From Actinomadura sp. NBRC 104412 (GTDB lineage: Bacteria; Actinomycetota; Actinomycetes; Streptosporangiales; Streptosporangiaceae): a stretch of 64,000 bases of DNA. The translations under genes were made by a program, and so were the position numbers. The stretch covers positions 186,001 through 250,000 of the forward strand of contig NZ_BSTM01000007.1 in the NCBI RefSeq assembly GCF_030269515.1. The letters run 5' to 3'. Within the stretch, counting starts at the first letter, position 1; each line of letters begins with the position of its first letter. Shown here piece by piece: positions 63,688-64,000 of this stretch. The notes under the pieces were generated by a model that worked only from the letters and a program-made list of their open reading frames with translations, did no database searches and had not been told where the DNA came from.

Positions 63688-64000
63688 ATGAACCGGCTCA
63701 AGGACGCCACCAGCCCGTACCTGTTGCAGCACGCGGACAACCCGGTCGACTGGTGGGAGTGGTCGGACGAGGCGTTCGCCGAGGCGCGGCGCCGGAACGT
63801 GCCGATCCTGCTGTCCGTGGGGTACGCGGCCTGCCACTGGTGCCATGTCATGGCGCACGAGTCGTTCGAGGACGCGCGAACGGCCGGGCTGATGAACGAG
63901 CTGTACGTTAACATCAAGGTCGACCGGGAGGAGCGGCCCGACGTCGACGCGGTCTACATGGAGGCCACCCAGGCCATGACGGGGCAGGGCGGCTGGCCGA
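63688..64000 (+). CDS. YyaL-type thioredoxin-domain protein (DUF255), N-terminal part
   Basis: Only the first 104 codons are in the window. [21 protein letters not shown] at the start (given in part) and [17 protein letters not shown] with a CxxC motif are typical of the DUF255 thioredoxin-like domain of YyaL/SSP411 proteins, which continue with a six-hairpin glycosidase-like domain. A gene of this family also lies close to mca in M. tuberculosis (Rv1084). Function not firmly known. Confidence 0.9.
   Translation, partial: MNRLKDATSPYLLQHADNPVDWWEWSDEAFAEARRRNVPILLSVGYAACHWCHVMAHESFEDARTAGLMNELYVNIKVDREERPDVDAVYMEATQAMTGQGGWP

Overview
The window is chromosomal DNA of a very GC-rich, spore-forming-type actinomycete. 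Third codon positions are almost all G or C, GTG and TTG starts are common, a mycothiol gene (mca) is present, and lipoproteins, MMPL and M1 peptidases are abundant. Two blocks keep the gene order I know from Mycobacterium tuberculosis. One is mfd, lpqU-like, mazG, eno, ftsB-like, DUF501, ppx. The other is thiolase, SGNH, cbs, metB, greA, DUF4307, mca, small membrane protein, yyaL. The general look fits Streptosporangiales (an Actinomadura-like genus), but no rRNA is present, so the genus is inference.

Layout. 1-3523 (+): end of an exopolysaccharide locus (glycosyltransferase, Wzz-like co-polymerase, Wzx-like flippase). 3430-7030 (-): TauE-type sulfate or sulfite permease, a degenerate ATP-sulfurylase fused to APS kinase, and a methyltransferase. 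7379-9047 (+): cytidylyltransferase-like, CDP-alcohol phosphotransferase and cytidylyltransferase genes in overlapping order. 9198-24397: housekeeping block (mfd, SurA-like lipoprotein, mazG, class A PBP, oxidoreductase, orphan histidine kinase, second TauE, eno, ftsB-like, DUF501, ppx). 24408-29451: DUF2510 protein, a 75-bp tandem repeat array, family 5 uracil-DNA glycosylase, NDH-2 and a CFA-synthase-like methyltransferase. 29691-31783: an odd tRNA gene, a BI-1 family membrane protein, about 850 bp of dispersed repeats and a DUF4287 protein. 31957-41168: thiolase, PQQ-propeller lipoprotein, SGNH hydrolase, cystathionine beta-synthase, MMPL transporter, cystathionine gamma-synthase. 41302-50305: esterase, DUF2269-like membrane protein, VWA plus AAA chelatase-like pair, FIST sensor, ROK kinase, MFS transporter. 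50315-58120: threonine dehydratase, three tandem M1 aminopeptidases, 4-hydroxyphenylpyruvate dioxygenase with a divergent Lrp regulator. 58143-64000: greA, DUF4307, mca, small membrane protein, TPR protein, RNase Z, FAD disulfide reductase and the start of a YyaL-type thioredoxin-domain protein.

Sulfur is a recurring theme: two TauE permeases, APS kinase, CBS plus CGS (both directions of transsulfuration) and mycothiol amidase. The first 9 kb may build a sulfated or alcohol-phosphate-decorated cell-surface polymer, which is inference from gene content.

The least explained material is non-coding. (1) Four copies of a roughly 200-bp element at 30703-31555 carry a hairpin whose arms change sequence but keep pairing, and the two outer copies share sequence that includes the stop codons of the two convergent genes. 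(2) An array of 75-bp units at 25339-25627 has two hairpins per unit and lies in a divergent promoter region. (3) A class I tRNA at 29691-29763 has an apparent UAA anticodon.
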